Source: DAMCAP01 sp964369265 (lineage in GTDB: Bacteria; Bacillota; Clostridia; Oscillospirales; Ruminococcaceae). From it: a stretch of 14,267 bases of DNA. A model generated the notes under the pieces. It ran no database searches. It had not been told where the DNA came from and saw only the letters and a program-made list of their open reading frames with translations. The first letter of the stretch is position 1. Every line of letters begins with the position of its first letter. A program made the position numbers and the translations under genes. The stretch is taken from assembly GCA_964369265.1 (NCBI GenBank), contig CAYJEV010000045.1:1-14267 (forward strand), read 5' to 3'. This document shows, piece by piece, positions 12,888-14,267 of this stretch.

Positions 12888-14075
12888 TTATTTAGCGATA
12901 TCAGAGAAAGCTTTTTCCAGCGCATTCATAGCTTTAACTAGATTTTCTCTTGCAGTAGTTGGATTTAATCTCATATGAAGTTCGCCACCAAGAACGAAAT
13001 CATTACCATTATTCATAACAACGCCAGCTTCATTCACAGCACGTTTAATCATTTCTTCATGAGTAATACCAAGCGCTTTAAAATCAAGCCATAGAAGATA
13101 AGTTGCATCTGGCTTTCTGCATTTAATCTTTGGAAGCTTCTCAGCAATAAAGCCTAAAATGAAGTCCATATTAGCGCCAACATAATCGTTACAGCTATCT
13201 AGCCAGTCTTCAGCTTTATCGTAAGCTGCTATAGTTGTGTCGACTGCAAGCACGCATGGTGAATTGCAGTGTAAGTAATAAGAGGTTGTCTTCAGGCTTT
13301 CAGCAAGCTCTTTATTGTAGCAAACTGAATAAGAGGAAACCATACCAGCTAAGCTATATCCCTTAGATGGTGAGTACATAGAGATAGTAATATCTTTAGC
13401 CCTTGGATCAGCCTTGCATAGAGGTAGGTGATGCATTTCTTTATTGATAATAACATCTGACCAAATTTCGTCGGAGATAATCTTAACATCATGCTTTAGG
13501 CAGATGTCAACAAGGGATACCATCTCTTCCTTAGTCCAGATACGTCCTGAAGGGTTATGAGGGTTGCAGAAGATAAATAGCTTAATGTTCTTTTCAACTA
13601 TTTTATTTTCAAAATCTTGAAGGTCAATAGTGAAGTATCCATTTTCGTCTTCTTTCATTAGGTTATAAACTAGCTCTCTATTCATATTGCTAACAGTTTT
13701 TGTAAAGCCAGGATATGTAGGAGCTTGAACGATTATAGAATCACCCTCTTTAGTTAGGGTTTGCACAGCATGTGCAACGCCTGCAAGAACACCATTTTGA
13801 TAGCAGATATTTTCTTTAGTAATATCTTTTACATCATAGCGGCGAGAGTGCCAGTTAATAATGGAATCAAAATATCTATCTGTCATTAGGAAATAACCAA
13901 ATAGTTTATGTTCCATTCTTTTATTTAATGCTTCTACAATTTGAGGAGCAATTTCAAAGTCCATATCAGCCACCCATAGAGGATAATGAACCTCTGGAAC
14001 ATTCTCATAAGGCAGATAATCAAACTTTGCGCATTCTGTGTTTTTTCTGTCAATCACTTTGTCAAAACTGTACAT
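12888..14075 (-). CDS. MalY/PatB-type PLP-dependent C-S beta-lyase (aminotransferase fold class I)
   Basis: The 395-aa product matches MalY/PatB in length and pattern: these enzymes cleave cystathionine and other S-substituted cysteines to a thiol, pyruvate and ammonia. Seen: PLWVADMDFE (32-41), QAPTYPGF (117-124), the CNPHNPSGR motif with Asn174, SDEIWSDVI with Asp202 for the pyridine nitrogen, YSPSKGYSLAG with the PLP lysine K238, and HMRLNPTTARENL near the end with the carboxylate-binding Arg. Start ATG 14075 follows AAGGAG with 6-nt spacing. A single gene with its own promoter and dyad, convergent with the TetR regulator. E. coli MalY also modulates a regulator; whether this one does is unknown. 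Role in methionine synthesis or thiol-conjugate breakdown cannot be separated from sequence. Confidence 0.93.
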   Translation of the reverse strand: MYSFDKVIDRKNTECAKFDYLPYENVPEVHYPLWVADMDFEIAPQIVEALNKRMEHKLFGYFLMTDRYFDSIINWHSRRYDVKDITKENICYQNGVLAGVAHAVQTLTKEGDSIIVQAPTYPGFTKTVSNMNRELVYNLMKEDENGYFTIDLQDFENKIVEKNIKLFIFCNPHNPSGRIWTKEEMVSLVDICLKHDVKIISDEIWSDVIINKEMHHLPLCKADPRAKDITISMYSPSKGYSLAGMVSSYSVCYNKELAESLKTTSYYLHCNSPCVLAVDTTIAAYDKAEDWLDSCNDYVGANMDFILGFIAEKLPKIKCRKPDATYLLWLDFKALGITHEEMIKRAVNEAGVVMNNGNDFVLGGELHMRLNPTTARENLVKAMNALEKAFSDIAK

Positions 14076-14106
14076 AACTTTCTCCTTAATTTTACTATTA
14101 ACTTAT

Positions 14107-14126
14107 ATGTATTATTTCCAATACAT
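14107..14126. promoter_or_regulatory. Operator-like dyad at the C-S lyase start site
   Basis: ATGTATT (14107-14113) and AATACAT (14120-14126), perfect 7-bp arms over a 6-nt centre, lying just past the -10 element on the minus strand. It differs in sequence from the TetR-linked dyad. Confidence 0.5.
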
Positions 14127-14130
14127 GTTA

Positions 14131-14158
14131 ATTATAACACAGCTATTTTTATTTGCAA
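14131..14158 (-). promoter_or_regulatory. Promoter of the C-S lyase gene
   Basis: On the minus strand, TTGCAA (14158-14153), a 16-nt spacer and a perfect TATAAT (14136-14131). Predicted start near 14124, leader about 50 nt. Confidence 0.65.
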
Positions 14159-14195
14159 GTGAAATTTACTTTTCTTTCAAAAAAAGAAAAGAGTC

Positions 14196-14267
14196 GCCAA
14201 GTCTTTCAGCATATTTGCAGTGTTCCGTCAGGTAGAGTAAAAGTTTTGCTAAATTTTTTTCAAAAAA
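14196..14267 (+). repeat. Dispersed hairpin repeat, copy 3 (runs off the window end)
   Basis: AGTGTTCCGTCAGGT (14219-14233) is identical to copy 2 read on the other strand, and the alignment continues ungapped through AGTTTTGCT, AATTTTTT and CAAAAAA to the last base. The hairpin half is degraded here. A separate 9-bp dyad, CTTTTCTTT/AAAGAAAAG (14169-14191), lies just before it. Confidence 0.75.

Noticed and set aside
14169..14191. CTTTTCTTT/AAAGAAAAG dyad as a terminator
   Set aside because: The stem is only A/T-rich purine-pyrimidine sequence with a single G-C at the ends, and no gene end lies beside it in the window.
14038..14235. Plus-strand frame over the C-S lyase promoter region
   Set aside because: It covers the lyase start, promoter and repeat copy 3, with a hydrophobic low-complexity translation and no ribosome site.

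Overview
The window is low-GC DNA with strong AAGGAG-type Shine-Dalgarno sites, canonical -35/-10 promoters and hairpin-plus-U-run terminators. Together with the gene content this points to an anaerobic Bacillota, most likely class Clostridia; I cannot name the species. One run of exactly 100 N (1587-1686) and copies of one dispersed repeat at both window ends suggest a complete draft scaffold that broke at repeats.

Layout, left to right. A MATE-family drug/Na+ exporter (minus strand) lies left of the N gap. Right of the gap is a compact minus-strand operon: VOC/glyoxalase-fold protein, then an Sfp-type 4'-phosphopantetheinyl transferase, then an L-asparaginase II family protein, joined by overlapping or nearly touching ends. 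Next comes a single-gene unit for a 79-aa membrane-anchored acidic protein. A gene-free stretch of about 600 bases (3943-4540) follows. It is not empty: on the plus strand it holds a promoter, about 200 nt of strongly pairing sequence and an intrinsic terminator, which I read as a free-standing structured noncoding RNA of about 240 nt. Beyond it lies a block of palindromic repeats. Then comes the glycolytic operon pgk-tpiA-gpmI (minus strand).

After 8.1 kb the plus strand carries a 100-aa protein of unknown function behind a perfect-consensus promoter, and the ACT-domain regulator PheB. A bidirectional terminator separates these from a minus-strand operon: M20 amidohydrolase, DUF5058 membrane protein, second small polytopic membrane protein. 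A TetR-type regulator is divergent from it, and an operator-like dyad sits on the operon's predicted start site. A perfect palindromic terminator separates the regulator from a convergent MalY/PatB-type C-S lyase, which has its own promoter and dyad.

How the genes may work together: pgk, tpiA and gpmI are central glycolysis. The M20 enzyme, the two membrane proteins, the TetR regulator and the nearby C-S lyase look like an inducible uptake-and-hydrolysis module for an acylated amino acid, possibly an N-acyl cysteine conjugate (inference). The two most interesting items are the structured RNA at about 4111-4354 and this transporter/amidohydrolase module. Several starts were moved from the longest reading frame because a Shine-Dalgarno site lies inside that frame (MATE, pgk, TetR) or because of gene overlap (phosphopantetheinyl transferase).
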